In this document: in pieces, positions 49,994 to 62,309 of the stretch
Layout of the letters: every line of letters begins with the position of its first letter
Position numbering within the stretch: the first letter of the stretch is position 1
NCBI RefSeq assembly: GCF_009870125.1
Contig: NC_046683.1
Location: 67,409,869-67,473,868, forward strand
Source: Drosophila pseudoobscura
Lineage: Eukaryota > Arthropoda > Insecta > Diptera > Drosophilidae
Direction: 5' to 3'
Length of the DNA stretch: 64,000 nt
Translations under genes and position numbers: made by a program
Notes under the pieces: generated by a model
Seen by the model: the letters and a program-made list of their open reading frames with translations, nothing else
The model's database searches: none
Told to the model about the DNA's origin: nothing

Positions 49994-51388
49994 AAAAACA
50001 TAATGATTAAATTAATTAAACAAACGAATGAATGAACATTTTTGCTGACAGAAGAAAAAAACAAACACAACAAAAGAGAAGAGAAGAAAGAAGTGGAGAT
50101 GAAAGGAAATGTTTGTAAACTCAATTTATTGTATGACTTGAATGAAGGTACACGGAAGACAGAGACAGAGACAGAGACAGGAAGGAACGAAAAGAAAGTA
50201 AAGAAAGGGAGAAAGAGAAGGCGAAGGCAGTTCTTAAGTTTTTACTGAGCAGCAAGAAGAGCAGCAGAGAGCAGATTGTCCCATCGTAAAAATCTATTTA
50301 GTTTATATATAGTGAATATTTATATTATATATACATACATATATGTATATCTAGATATATATACATATATATATATATTGAAATGAACAAATGGCAAACA
50401 AAAATAGCAATTAGAAAGAACATAGAAGGAAAACAAAAGGAAAAACGTGAAAGCAAGAAGAAATATATATATACATATATATATCATAGCGCAAAGAATA
50501 ATATTTATATATTTTAATGAATGAAACGAAAGATCAACTGATTAAGTGCAGCTCAACTAAAGAGCATCAAACACCACACCATACCACAGCACACCACACA
50601 TGTTTTTAGACTAAGTACCTACCTACCTAAATGAATTCAGCAATTATACATACATATGATATATGAGAGATCCTGCGAGGCGATGATAGGATGGGGAAAG
50701 TGTCGGAAAAGGAATCAAGGATTGCGAATGATTGTTTTTACTACTTACGATAGATATAATCCCAGATACTATCCCCATGATCATCACACAAGAGGAATAA
50801 AACAAACAGAAAAGTAAAAATATGTAACCACACCACAAAAACACACACACATACTACCTATATACCTATATATAGATGAGAAGGGAGAAAAGAGAACGCA
50901 TAAATAGCAATAACAATAAAGCAACAGCTACTTAATAATTTTAGCAAAATGCAAACACACAAAAAAAAACAAAAAACAAAAATATGAGAAGAAAATACTA
51001 AAATTGCAAAAAAAAAAAACACTTTGGTTTGCTTTTATTCGCTTTTTGGTTGGTCCTTATGCTTTTTTCAGTTTGTTGAATCCAGCGAGTTCGAGTGTCC
51101 CTACCCCTACCCTCCTGACTCATGTAAAGCACCCTACCCCCAAATATACAAATATCCTCCTCAGAAAACCATCCACCACCAATGATGGCGCCGCAGCAGC
51201 AGCAGCAACAGCAGCAGCAACAGCAGCAGCAACAGCAGCAGCAGCAGCAGATTCAACAGCAGCAGCAACAGCAGCAGCAGATTCAACAGCAACAGCAGCA
51301 GCCGATGCTGCTGCCACAGCAGCCATCGACCTCCAACTGGATGGAGTTGGACGATCTCAATGTGAACAACTGCGGGTCGAAGATTTAG
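39162..51388 (+). CDS. bol: Boule, DAZ-family germline RNA-binding protein
   Basis: Seven coding exons: 39162-39280, 39373-39526, 44634-44693, 44798-44915, 45295-45371, 45453 (or 45456)-45489 and 51165-51388. They give about 261 residues. The RRM begins at RIFVGGI (RNP2) and contains KGYGFVTF (RNP1). The DAZ-like segment (YPPAAGVPAIYPPSAMQYQP, then the PTIWPQNYQ end) follows. The last exon adds ENHPPPMMAP, a long glutamine tract and a WMELDDLNVNN tail. Boule is a conserved translational regulator needed for male meiotic entry, acting through twine/Cdc25 in flies. All introns join in phase. The sixth exon has a tandem NAG acceptor. Introns of 5.1 kb (39527-44633) and 5.7 kb (45490-51164) are unusually long. 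The last exon is phase-matched but is the least certain. Retention after 45489 would end the protein as YQGEC. Confidence 0.92.
39983..40107. repeat. (TAC)n triplet array with TATGTACC units
   Basis: More than 25 TAC/ACT triplets over about 95 bp, followed by CTATGTACC and TATGTAC repeats. Confidence 0.85.
40281..40306. repeat. (GAT)n microsatellite
   Basis: About nine perfect GAT triplets. Confidence 0.85.
40418..40520. repeat. TTACG pentamer field
   Basis: GTTACGTTACGTTACGTTA followed by further scattered TTACG, GTTAC and CGTTG words, for about 100 bp. Confidence 0.75.
40597..40630. repeat. (CA)n microsatellite
   Basis: Seventeen perfect CA units. Confidence 0.9.
41888..41918. repeat. 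TAGGGC / TTAGGG hexamer array
   Basis: Three CTAGGG hexamers and one perfect TTAGGG, in a row, within the boule intron. See findings. Confidence 0.8.
42994..43024. repeat. (GGCCA)n minisatellite
   Basis: Five to six GGCCA pentamers in tandem. Confidence 0.85.
45858..45938. repeat. (CAA)n array
   Basis: About 25 CAA triplets with two AAG interruptions. Confidence 0.9.
47815..47867. repeat. (CA)n, longest in the window
   Basis: About 26 perfect CA units, the longest dinucleotide CA run seen here. Confidence 0.9.
51193..51300 (+). repeat. bol: CAG/CAA tract coding the Boule polyglutamine
   Basis: Mixed CAG and CAA codons giving about 34 glutamines broken by two isoleucines (QIQQQ). It is in frame in the last coding exon. 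The mix of codons limits slippage compared with a pure CAG run. Confidence 0.85.
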
Positions 51389-53190
51389 AGTGGACGTTTG
51401 TGCGGGTGATCGGATAAAACAGAAAGCAATCAACAACAATATAAAAATTATCTAAATCAAAACTCAAAACTCTTAAGTCAAAACTCAAAGGAAACAATAA
51501 GGAAACACCTCGAGTAGAGCTGCGTGTCGTTGAAGAAAGAGATGAACCTGCATCCGGAATTGACTCCAGAACGGAACACAGAACAGAAGACTTTCAACGA
51601 GAACGATCACCGAACACAACGAACAGCCGCATCAACACCTACACAAAATTTTGTGTTCTGTAATTACCCATTCGACCGAACCACCCAACCAACCATCCCA
51701 CCCTACAACAACTACAACCTAGTTTTTAGTTTTGTTTTTTTTGTTTTTTTGTTTCAAATTATTTATTTGTTTGTTTTTATCACAATTTGATATATGGACT
51801 GCAGCTGGGGCAGAGAAAGAGTTAGAGTTAATGAAAGATCAGATCCAGAGAGGGTACCCGTAGTCGTGGGTATAAGAAATACAATAACAACGTCGTTTCC
51901 CCAACGCCGCACACATAACAGTCTTTCGAACCCAAATGAATAACCGAAGCATATCCAATACTTCCTTCAAAATTGAGGACTTTCAAACGTCCCCTGTGAG
52001 CACATTCCATATACCATATGCTACATATCACATAAGCAGACTTCTTATCCACCCGATGATGATCTGAGCTCTCGCAACGTTACACTTCCACCTCTAGCTC
52101 TACTTCCAGCTGCACAGAACCCAAATCTCTCAATCACAATTTACATTAGCATTCCAAAAATGTTTTGGGCTCCAGGGCTCCACTTAGCGTGTGTTCCGAT
52201 TTATAATATTATCGATAAATCAATGGTTTCTTTGGGTTACCTTATGGTTGTCTCTTCCAGTTATCCTTGCCAAATTTTCAACCTTCCTTGAATCAATTAG
52301 TTTCTTCTTTAGTGTATGTTTAAAATCTGAGCAAATTTAGAATCCTTACGCTATCCATGTCTCTTGTCATCAGACAGTAAATAAAAATGAGCCCAAAACA
52401 AACAAAAAAAAAAAACGAGTTATGATTTCCTTACTTTTGCGTTCGTTGATTTATTTACTTATTGATTAGACGTGTAGTGTAGCATACTTTACAGATGCTT
52501 CCAAATACCTGCAAAAGAAAATGCAAAAAGCAACGAATCTTTCAGTAGCATGACACAGACGTGAGCACAGCAGACGCTTGAAGATGCTTCAATATGCTGA
52601 TATGAAATAGTTGAATTAAACGGTTGTGTCAAATTAGCTCTAATTAATCTCGATGTCAGATGATCAGAAGGCGGCGGCAATGGCAGCTTACCTAGAATTG
52701 GACATGTCTAAAATCTCTAAATGTAGTTCAATTATAATTGGTTTGCTAACTTCTATGCATCTCTCAACTACCGTGTGTGTATCTTTAATCTTTACGTGTG
52801 CGATCGCGATCGTGGAGAAGAAACAACCAAGAACAAAAACTAATTATAATCTATAAAAAAAAGCATACAAATACATACACCTAGATGATATATACAACAA
52901 TATACATATATATATATATATGTATATATGTATACTTAAATGTACAAGAACAATATCTCAATGGCGTCTCAATACAAAAACCGAAACCAAATTACAAGAA
53001 TATTTACGAGCAGAGCAGAGAAGAATTAATACCAAAAGGGTTATGTAAAACAAAAAGAACATTTTTACATAAGAAAAATGCATTTTTTAACAAAAGTCTA
53101 CGTGTGAATTGAATAAAACCTTATATTATATGTGTATACACGCATATATATACATATATATATATTACATACATATATATACATTTTATT

Positions 53191-53228
<38 letters not shown>

Positions 53229-56200
53229 TATGTAACGTCGAGCAGCAATTTTTTATAACAAGAAGCGGCCCTGCAGCAACGGCAACGCCAATGGGAATAA
53301 GACGGAAGCGGAAGCGGGTGCGGAAGCTGAAGCGGAAATAGAGCAACCCTGCCCCAAGTGCGTCCTTGGAAAAGCGCCTGCATGTGCATGTGCTCTGCCT
53401 ACTGTACACCGTGTGTGTGCGTTAAAACGTTTTTGAAGTAAAATTTAATTTACACAAGACTGACGCTAAAAATATAACTAAGAATATTAAAAGTGTACTA
53501 ACCGTTTACGAATTTTTCAAATGCCGCACACGGAGTACTGCTGGAGGGCGGAGGGGCATCGGACATCAAAGAACGAAGAACGGGCGGGCGTACGAACGGA
53601 TTGGGCAGTCAGCAGGGGACGGGAGGAGCGCCGATTTGTATATGGTTATATTACATTGTACTTAATAAATGGAAAACCTGAGATATATATTATATATATT
53701 TATATTTACAATAAAAAAAAAAACAAAACGTAAAACACAAAAATATAAACTATGAAAAATCCGTAAAAAAAATATATATATATATATATATAAAAGTAAC
53801 TTAAAGCAAAATTAATGGTAAATAACAAAATATACAGTGTTATTTTTATTTTTATGATATTGTACTTACATTAGTGAATAAAATTAACGGCGCAGCAATA
53901 ATAAGAAGAAAAAATAATTTAGCAGACAGAAACAAAAATAGACAGAAAAATATCCAGAATAATATGTGATGTGTGATCGATTGATGATTGTTGATTGATG
54001 AATATTGTATAAAGCAAAAGCACAAAATAATGAATGAAAGTGTCCCATTACAATCCCTAAAGCAATACGAAAAGACGAGTGTTATAGATATTATTTTGGG
54101 ATTCAAGCAGCATAGAAGATCATACAAAAATTAGTTTCAGAAAATATAAATAGATTTGGTAGGTGGATGTCTCTGCGGAGAGGACGAGCCTAGAAGATAC
54201 AATAAACGTGCAACGAAATCTTTTAGATTATACAAGGAATAACCTTAATCCACATATAGGTGCATTCATCAGAGCTGTACTCCACTCCAACCGATATACA
54301 TATAACGATTTATGGGATTGGATTACTCGTTTTTAGTGATGCATAAATGTTTGTTCGTTAGTTCAGTTGAGGTTGACATTCCCCCGAGCCCAAGTCACCA
54401 CAACCATAACCACCACCACCAAATCTTTTTTGGATCATTGTTGTCAGCAAAAGAGTTTTTCGAACATACTTTATACAATGCAAAAGCATAACCAATTTCT
54501 AGAGCGAGATTTCGATCCGATCTGTATGTATAGGCAAAACATGGCAAATGGTGAAAAGCAAGAACAAACAATGACGGTTTTTCTATCAATGTTGAAATGA
54601 CAGCGAGTGTTTAGGAAATATTTAACCATATATACAACATATATAAGGTATTGTATTGTATTGTATTGTATTTTATTGTAGCTAAAATGGTTTCATGTAA
54701 ACGAAATTGTTGAGTATTTTTAGTCAAGAGACAGAGTCGATGTAAACCACATACAACCATAACCACACATAGACACAACAGAAACACCAAACACACAACT
54801 GAAGAATTTACAACAATTGTCAGATATTTTAAGGAATTTTCCTGGAAATTCTCTTTGGTACACATTCTTTTCGGTTACACATTTGTTTTTGTCTTCAAAT
54901 TTATACTTTTGCGCAGAATTTCGTTGATTGCCTTCTGCTGACAAAACTGTGTCCATTAAGCTCCCGTTCCATTGATTTGATTTTGCCATTATCCCCAAAA
55001 TCCAAAAACCAAAAACCCCCCTCTAAGATATAAACAAAACGAAAAATATGCCGAAATTCTGTTGCAAAATATACATGCATACTCGTACATATATAGTACA
55101 TATGTCTGAATGTGTGTAAAATTATCTAAATTGAATCAAAGTGCATTTCAAGTGCTGCACATTGTGAGAATCTGTGCTGAAGCTGAAGGATGAAACAGGA
55201 GACAGGAGATAGGAGTCATTGTGTGCTTGCCACAAGATACACGTCTGTAGAGATACCAAAACCGATACCGATATAGACCGCGATATATAGATACCGATAC
55301 ACCTACATATTTTAAGCCAATTAAAGCGCCCACATGACCGAGGGATAAGAATTAAAAATATGTATAGCAACAAAAAGAAAATAGCAAAAGATTAGCTGAA
55401 GGGTAATGCAAAATACTCGCGAATACTAGAGAAATTATACTTTTTAGCTAAAACTTAAATGGAAAACTAACAAAAATGTATCCAAATTCTTCCGTAAATG
55501 AAAAAAAAAAAACATTTCTAGCGAAACAATTTACCATACATAAGAGTCTATATATACATATAAAGTATACTATACACTATACTGAGCAGCATAATAGTAG
55601 AGTCGAAGTCAAGGAAATACGTAAAACATATGAAACACACAAAAACACGAACGAACCCCCAAACAACCCAAACAACCCAAACCCCGAACCCAAACAACAC
55701 AAATGAATTACAGATCAAGCAAACGACAAATGATATCAGCCAGAAGCATAACGGAGAGAGAGTGAGGGCATAGAAAGAGGAAGCTATAATTGGAAGAAAG
55801 AGACAGAAAGACAGTTAGTTATAGTGACAGAATCGAACTACTGATCTCTAAAGTGTGTTCTATGCTTTAAAGAGAGAAGGAGAGAGGGGGATGGAGATGC
55901 AAAAGTATTACAATTTTGAGCTGCAATATTTTTTAATCAAAAAACAAAACATGACGAGAAGGTTTAATGAAAGTAAAATAAAAACAAAGATAATAATTAA
56001 TATATATTTTTCTCTTTTGAGATAAACGAAAAACGAAAACTTTTTTTGATGTGAATTGAGTTAGGAAAACCTATATATTAAAAAAAAAAACAAAACAAAA
56101 AAAAAAGACGAGATCATAAACAGTAAAACATATTCCGAAAAGTATAAAAAAAAGAAACCAAAGCTATAGCTAAAGAAATGCACAAAGTTTTGTGTGTATT

Positions 56201-57066
56201 TTTTTTCGGTTTTATTCATGTGTGTAAAACTTCCGTGTGAACAAAAAACAAAGACAAAGAAACCCAAAAACAAAACTACACTACACTACAAAAGCAAAGC
56301 CAGACACTAAGCCCAACTGAAATTGTCAAATATGAATAATATATATAAAGTCTATATGGAATATATATTTAGATAACAATATATATATATACATATATAT
56401 TATATACATATGTACATGTGTGCAAATTATTCAAATCCATCAAAATACGATGCAGATAAGGAAAATGAAAACAAAAAAGTCTCTATATATTTAGTAAATT
56501 ATAACGAAAGAAAGAAAAATGAATACGTAGTACAACGGCAAGCGAAGTAAAAAGTATAAAGCAAAACAAAACATATAAGAGATCTAAATTCGGAAAAAAC
56601 AAAAAACGGAAAAATGGAAAATGAAAAAAAAAAAAAATGAAATGAAGAATAGCATAAAAAAATAATTATTTATAAAGGCTGTAATTTTAAGTAAAGAACA
56701 ACCCGATAAATATAACACGGCATAATGAAAAGGGAAAACCAAACGAAAAGCGAAACAAAATTTAACGTAAACATATTTCACCCACAAGCAAATTATATTA
56801 ACTAAAATCTGAATGGAAGGACGAGAGGAATACTATAAAACTTAAGTACGAACGATATCTAAAACGAAATTATAAACCTAAATGAAAAAGTATATAAAAT
56901 AATTACATACAAAACGAAAACAAAAAACAAAACAAAGTAAAAAATAAACTTAAAAGCAACCAAACACAAAAAAAAACAAATAAATTATATATACATATAC
57001 GAGAACTCAATGTATGTAATAAATATAAAACTAAATAAATAAAATATTTAAAAAATGGAATAAACC
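51389..57066 (+). other. bol: probable long 3' UTR of boule
   Basis: About 5.7 kb of A-rich, gene-free sequence after the last boule stop. It ends in a cluster of AATAAA signals (57017-57066). It has TA arrays (for example 53194-53225) and a UGUANAUA-type site at 52921-52928. No open frame beyond low-complexity ones is present. The length and end are inferred from composition and signals only. Confidence 0.5.
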
Positions 57067-57584
57067 CGAACATTACCGTATTTTAATATGAATAAACAAA
57101 ACAAAAAAGAAGCTGCTGCTGCCGATCAGACCATGGATTGATGTCACGCGATGACGCACCTGACAGACCGACCCCGGACCCGACCCCTCCCGAGACTTTG
57201 ACCAAGAAAAACATCATATGGGGTGAGGGGTGGGGGGTTTTATTATCTACAAGCTATAATGCATTTTATTTAATCTTTGTTATTTTTGTAATGCCAAGGT
57301 ACATGAATAGTCGTAGCCACGCGGCGCCGCCAGCCTCTGGGGGAGACGTCGCACTGCGATTCTGGGTTTTGCTCTACTTCCAGAGACGCTACGTGCCGGC
57401 TCGGCTTAGTTTACAATTACGAGTACTACACTCACGATTGCGTTTATCGCTTTACAATACTACACACAATAAATACATTAAGTGCACAATGAACAAAAAA
57501 AAATAAAATTCTATGAATATTTTGAAGTGTGTGTCGTCTGTCCACACATTAGGAACATGTCAGGGCCGGAACTAAGAGCTCCCT

Positions 57585-58044
57585 CTACTTGCTGATGAAG
57601 CTGTGATTGTGGTTCTGCATCCTTACACTTTTCGGGGCCAGCTGCTTGCGGTCGAATTCGAAGTTCTTGTGGGTCTTCACCATGCGGGGATTGGGTCCAG
57701 CAGAGGCCCTCCAGTACACCGTTTGCATGGCATTCCGTCCGGCAATGTAGCGAGAAGTGGAACTGACCAGATGAGGCAATTTATTGGACGCAGACATTCT
57801 GACCGATGGATTGATGGAGTTGATGGCGTTGTTCCTTGTGGCAGCTATCACAGTTGGTATATAGAGTAAACTCTATATATGACTTTGGGTTGGGTTTGAC
57901 GGGTTGTACTGGCTCTCCGCTCTCCGCTTTGTTTAATTCATTGGCGCGCACGATTCGTTTCTGTGTCTCTAGTCGGTTGTGGGTCCAGTATTTATAGGCG
58001 CCTAGAATGCCGCTTGTTATCTGCCATTTGTGTGTTTTCGGCAT
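57585..58044 (-). CDS. small uncharacterised gene with two overlapping frames
   Basis: Two minus-strand open frames overlap. The upstream one starts at an ATG at 58044 (MPKTHKWQITSGILGAYKYW) and runs 87 codons to 57781. The downstream one ends at a TAG (57585-57587) after QNHNHSFISK and has an ATG at 57797 (MSASNKLPHLV). A 73-base GT-AG intron (donor GA|GTTTAC at 57872, acceptor TCAG|AATG at 57798) would join them in phase as one 128-residue protein. The donor is weak and there is no pyrimidine tract. The alternative is two separate small proteins, 87 and 70 residues, on one or two transcripts. I recognise no domain. Both frames have coding-like composition. The product is basic and small, with no clear signal peptide. 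Confidence 0.55.
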
Positions 58045-60051
58045 TAGCTGCTAAATACGAGTAGTGTCTGGCGGTCTTATCAGCTGTGCTGTTCGCTCAG
58101 ATGATGATACTGCTGTTAAAAGGGTTGTTAATTGATTAGCTTATGGCCCAGAGTCACCCAGAGCCACCCACCCGGACAGACGGGCACTAGTGCGATGCAA
58201 CGAAATGCAACTGCGACGCATTTTCCTAGAAGGTCTGTTGTTTACCTGACGGGCCAAGTACAAGTGGGGCTGGATTGTTTCCTCTTTGTTCTGGTTAAAT
58301 CCAAAGTTTCGATCTCGTAAGAGTACTTCCCATATGAAGCTCAAAGTCCAAAGAGAAATACTGCACAATCATATACCCTATGCACCCTAATGACGTAAAT
58401 CGTTGAATTGACACATTTTTTGCACAGCTCTCATGGCAAAAATGTACCTACTATATATTTACAATATATATTCGTGCTATATTCGTACGCAAACACATCC
58501 TGCCGGCTGGATTATGCACTTTAAGATATATTCCATCCATTTTTGTGCTTGAGCTTGTAGAGGCCCCAGCTCTGTAAAGTACTTACCTAGCATGAGCTCT
58601 CGACGTGTGCATGGTCTTCTTATCAGCCTGCTTTCAAAACAAAAAACGTCAGGCATCGGCGACTCCCCTTCTATGAGTCTATGACTGCAATCAGGCGTTG
58701 TAAAATCCATCAAAAAGCGTGCGCTCGAAATTCGTTAAATAACAATAACAGACGATATGATAATGATGATCGCATCGCATCGCACTCAAAGTTCAAGTTC
58801 AATTACAGAACTCCCAGCGGGAGGGGACCCAATACAAGCTTATCAACCTCTGCCACGTTGTCGCATAGTGCAATTTATTCGTCATGCCGTCAATATAGAT
58901 GGGGAACCGGGGAAAGCAAAGTACATTAATCGCATGGGGAATATTTTGTCGCCAAAACTTTTCCATGCTTTCGTGGAGTGTTTTCTTTCATAGCTTGTTT
59001 ACAATTGTGTTCTTCTTTTGACCACCAGACGGTAGACTTTTTTGTATTCCCCCTAGTACTATACAATACGAGCTTGTTGTTGGGCTTTGGGACTGTTGGG
59101 ACTGATAACGCGGCGAGTGAGTTTGTTCCCATTTAGCTTTTAGCACTTTCAGTGCCCAAAATCACCTTATCACCTTAACAAAGGAAAAGAAAAGAAACAA
59201 AACCAAGAAGAAAACGTCTGAAAAAAATATAAATAAAGCAATCGCCAGACTTTGACTTCTTAAAAGGCGACGTTTGAGGTAAATCGCGTGAATTTGCCAC
59301 AATTTAAGGCCAATCGTATGTTGTATGATTTTTTGAAATTGATTGCGGGGGGGGCTTACCCTAACAATATAAAAGATTATATCCCAAAGACCAGAGAACC
59401 ACCCACCAGAGTTTAGCAGGTCCAGGTTCAGTCCAGTTTCCAGTTGCCGGGGACTGATAAGATTTGTTAAGCTTTTCGGGCTATGCTGATAATGTAAAAT
59501 ACCAATGCTATAATCTAGATTGGTAATGGCATTGGGGCAAACGTGTGTGTCACGGTGGTACCTCAATATAGAGAACAAAATCCAACAATTTGTTTGATTT
59601 TTGGCAAGCAATTTATATTGCCTACTTTTGGGACTACCTCGAGAGGTACATATGTATGTATGTATGGAGATAGGGTGGAGTAGCCATAAGTAGTACCAAC
59701 AAAATGCTGGTGAATGGTAGAATTCCCTGCTAGGTTTACTAATTGAATTAAGAGTACATTCTCGTACATTTAACGCCTACAACTAACCATATAGCTAACT
59801 AATTCCCACTTAAGTCATCGGATCTGCCTGTGGCCTGCGGTAATTGGGTTTAATTGGGACAAGACAAGCAATTAAAGCGGAAGCAAACGATGTGAACTGA
59901 ACTAAACAGCTCGATTGGGTTCGCTTTTTTTTTTTTTGGGGAGTGCACTCGGCGAACTCTCGTCACTGTATTGCTTAAGTAGTTTACACATAAATTAAAA
60001 TATTATGGCTGGACTCATTAAATACGATAGCTGCTCCGACGACCTCCGACC
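58045..60051. other. intergenic, no gene recognised
   Basis: Two kilobases between the small gene and the lipocalin-like gene. It contains only short, unsupported frames, a GGCACTTTC-rich stretch and a G-run at 59347-59353. The left part should carry the promoter of the small gene; GATAA-type sites are seen at 58079 and 58617-58625. A poly-T run (59927-59938) near 60 kb probably lies past the 3' end of the lipocalin-like gene. Confidence 0.5.
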
Positions 60052-61365
60052 TCACTGGCCGCGACCCCAGACGAGCAGAAGCAGAAACAGGAGCATCGAG
60101 ATAATGTTACCTCCCAGATGGCCACAGCCATTGCAGACCTTTCGAATGGTTTCCGTGTAGAGGCCACGACGTGAGAGGAGATTACGAATACTGCGCAGCT
60201 CCTGGAAGTATATTGGATTATATGATTAGTTGGATCCAAACATGGGGGAAACATTCCACTTCCACTTACATCTGCACTGAGTCCCAGGCGATTCCGTGAC
60301 AACACCACCGTGTAAATGGAGCTCTTCACATCGTTGCCGCAGAAGGTCAGCACCAGGTGATCGTTGACCGCCTTGACCACCTGGACGGTGCCCGTGAACT
60401 GCGTGTAGGAGTTTAGGGTCACCAGACTGCCCCGCTGATCCCCAATGTTGGACCACTGCCCGGGTGTTCGAGTCGTATAGTTGAACGTATACTCTAAATT
60501 ATTGTCGCGTTCGCTCCAGACCAAACGCAGATAGTTCTGCTTTACCCGCCCCTGATTCGGATAATTATCCTCTCCCATATACGAGGGTGTTGTCGGGTCA
60601 CGTCCGTAGTTGTTTTGATTCCGGTTGTAGTCCGGGGAACCATAGCCGTCACCGCCGTAGCCGCGATTGCTGAGGCTGTTGACCATCTGAGAGGGAGAGA
60701 GAGATTTGGAGACCCATCACTAGGGGCAGACACACTTACCTGATCGGTCACGTCAGCCAGGTGTATGATGACGCACGAATCGTACTCATAGACGCCGGGA
60801 AAGTCTTGGCTGTGGACGATGATCTCGCTGCCGTACCAGAGGCCCATTATCTATATAGAGGCAGATTCTGGTCATTAGTTTTCGAGTGCACACACAAACA
60901 CACACCCACAGAGCGAGAGCGGGAGAGAAGGAGGGCAATGTAGTACTGATGGAGGTCATTTGTGCGATTTGCATGCGACTTTCTGTGCGTTCAATTAAAT
61001 GCCACCACAATGGGACAACAATGCTCCCTCCATGCTGGTCAAGAATTGACATTGGGCCCACATTCGGCGCAAAGGGTTAATTAGAACAAATCAGCCATAA
61101 TTTCATTAGCCAGCCATGCATTCCTTACATACATTAGTGATCATTTTCGATTGGGAATTTTCCTCTCTCTAATGTTGAGTGTGGGGCCCCTCACCTGTTC
61201 CAGATCCACCGAATTCTGTGGATTGATGTTCATGCAACGCATTGCCGAATTGATTCTCTCCGTTGTGGTGGATCCACCAGACACGGTGCCATATTGGTCC
61301 AGGGCATTGCCATTACACCAGCAGATGCTGAATATCAGCCAGTAGGCCAGGGATCTGATGAACAT
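60052..61365 (-). CDS. secreted lipocalin-like protein with GPI-type C-terminus
   Basis: Four exons on the minus strand, 61365-61195, 60850-60740, 60686-60270 and 60201-60052, give 282 residues with all joins in phase 0. A signal peptide (LAYWLIFSICWCNGNA) opens the protein. Exon 2 starts with IMGLWYGSEIIVH, the GxWY signature of lipocalins. It is followed by a Gly/Tyr/Asn/Pro-rich insertion (GYGGDGYGSPDYNRNQNNYG) before further beta-strand-like segments (RLVWSERDNNLEYTFNY, then TYTVVLSRNRLGLS). The end, CNGCGHLGGNIISMLLFLLLVWGRGQ in part, is hydrophobic to the last residues, as in GPI-anchored proteins. I infer a membrane-tethered extracellular lipid or pigment carrier. Known insect lipocalins have no long disordered insertion here, so the family call is moderate and the ligand unknown. 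Confidence 0.7.
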
Positions 61366-62309
61366 TCTTGTGGATTCTCTTGCAGCTGCAATGATGATAG
61401 CTCCACTAGATTGTTGATCTGCTCTTTATGAAGTCTCACTATCGACTAACCAAACGGAACTGAGCTTAACGAAGCACTCAGATCGGACTCGGACACAGAG
61501 AGAGTCTCTCGCGAGAGTATTTTACCCATATAAATGGAACCGATGCCCGCTTAAAGTGAGTGCACTCTTTCGCATGCTGAGAGAAGTATAGAGAAAAAAG
61601 AGAGATAGAGAATACAGAGGGAATAATACAGTGTCTGCGCATGCTCTCCGTACGTACCCCAGTCACGGCAAACTGTGATATTAATTAAGTTAATTGTAGC
61701 GCTTTTCAGGCCCTGATCATCCAATCGCGCGCGCAACGCCCGCACAATGCGACTGAAGCGAGGCGCGTAAATGGAGCTCGCACTCTTCGCCTGCCCATCC
61801 CATCCCAAGCCCCGCCACCCACAACCTTCCGCTACCCCTTTTGACCCACGAGTCTTGGTGTCAATTGAGTGTGTGTCCGCTCCGAGTTGACCGTCAATTA
61901 AACGAGTGGCTGTGCTGCCTGCACCAAAAAGCCAGCCAAGAGGCAGCACACCAAACAAATATAATAGCCAAACCGATCTAGAGCGAAGCTTGAGTAAATC
62001 GGATTGAATCGGAGTGATGCTCGAATGGAACTTCGTGAATTAGAATGGGGATGAGTCAAGAAAACATCGCCGGACTTGTGAATTAAATCTTTGCCTATGG
62101 CAGCTTAATGATGATGTTCGCTTAAGCAGTCTCTGTTGCTGTGGTTCCGTTTATTAGCATTGATTATGCTATTAATGTACGCTGCGTGCACGACATTTAA
62201 TTTGTGTGGAGACGTAAACTTACAATTTTTAAAAGAAATATTCAAAAAAATTAATTACAAAATTCGTATTATATATTTAATAGTCATGTAAGCGAAAGGT
62301 GGTTCTCCT
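61366..62309. other. upstream region of the lipocalin-like gene and Tequila 3' flank
   Basis: About 940 bp with no supported gene. The left part is the 5' flank of the lipocalin-like gene on the minus strand; AACTGAGC (initiator-like TCAGTT on that strand) occurs at about 61457-61464. The right part is AT-rich and downstream of the Tequila stop. Confidence 0.5.

Larger units (their letters stand above)
45490..51164 (+). other. bol: A-rich boule region: long last intron or alternative 3' UTR
   Basis: The 5.7 kb after the YQ-coding exon is strongly A-rich on the plus strand, full of CAACAA and AAACAAAA words and short TA arrays, unlike the upstream intron. This composition is typical of Drosophila 3' UTRs. 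It may be a 3' UTR for an isoform ending soon after 45489, as well as an intron for the isoform using 51165-51388. It contains UGUANAUA Pumilio-type sites at 46408-46415 and 48486-48493. No coding exon is seen. Confidence 0.5.

Noticed and set aside
20130-57066. Intact transposable element inside boule
   Set aside because: No transposase, reverse transcriptase, terminal repeat pair or target duplication was recognised on reading.
57138-57506. 122-codon plus-strand frame after boule
   Set aside because: It has no domain, a near-random composition, and sits past the boule polyadenylation cluster.
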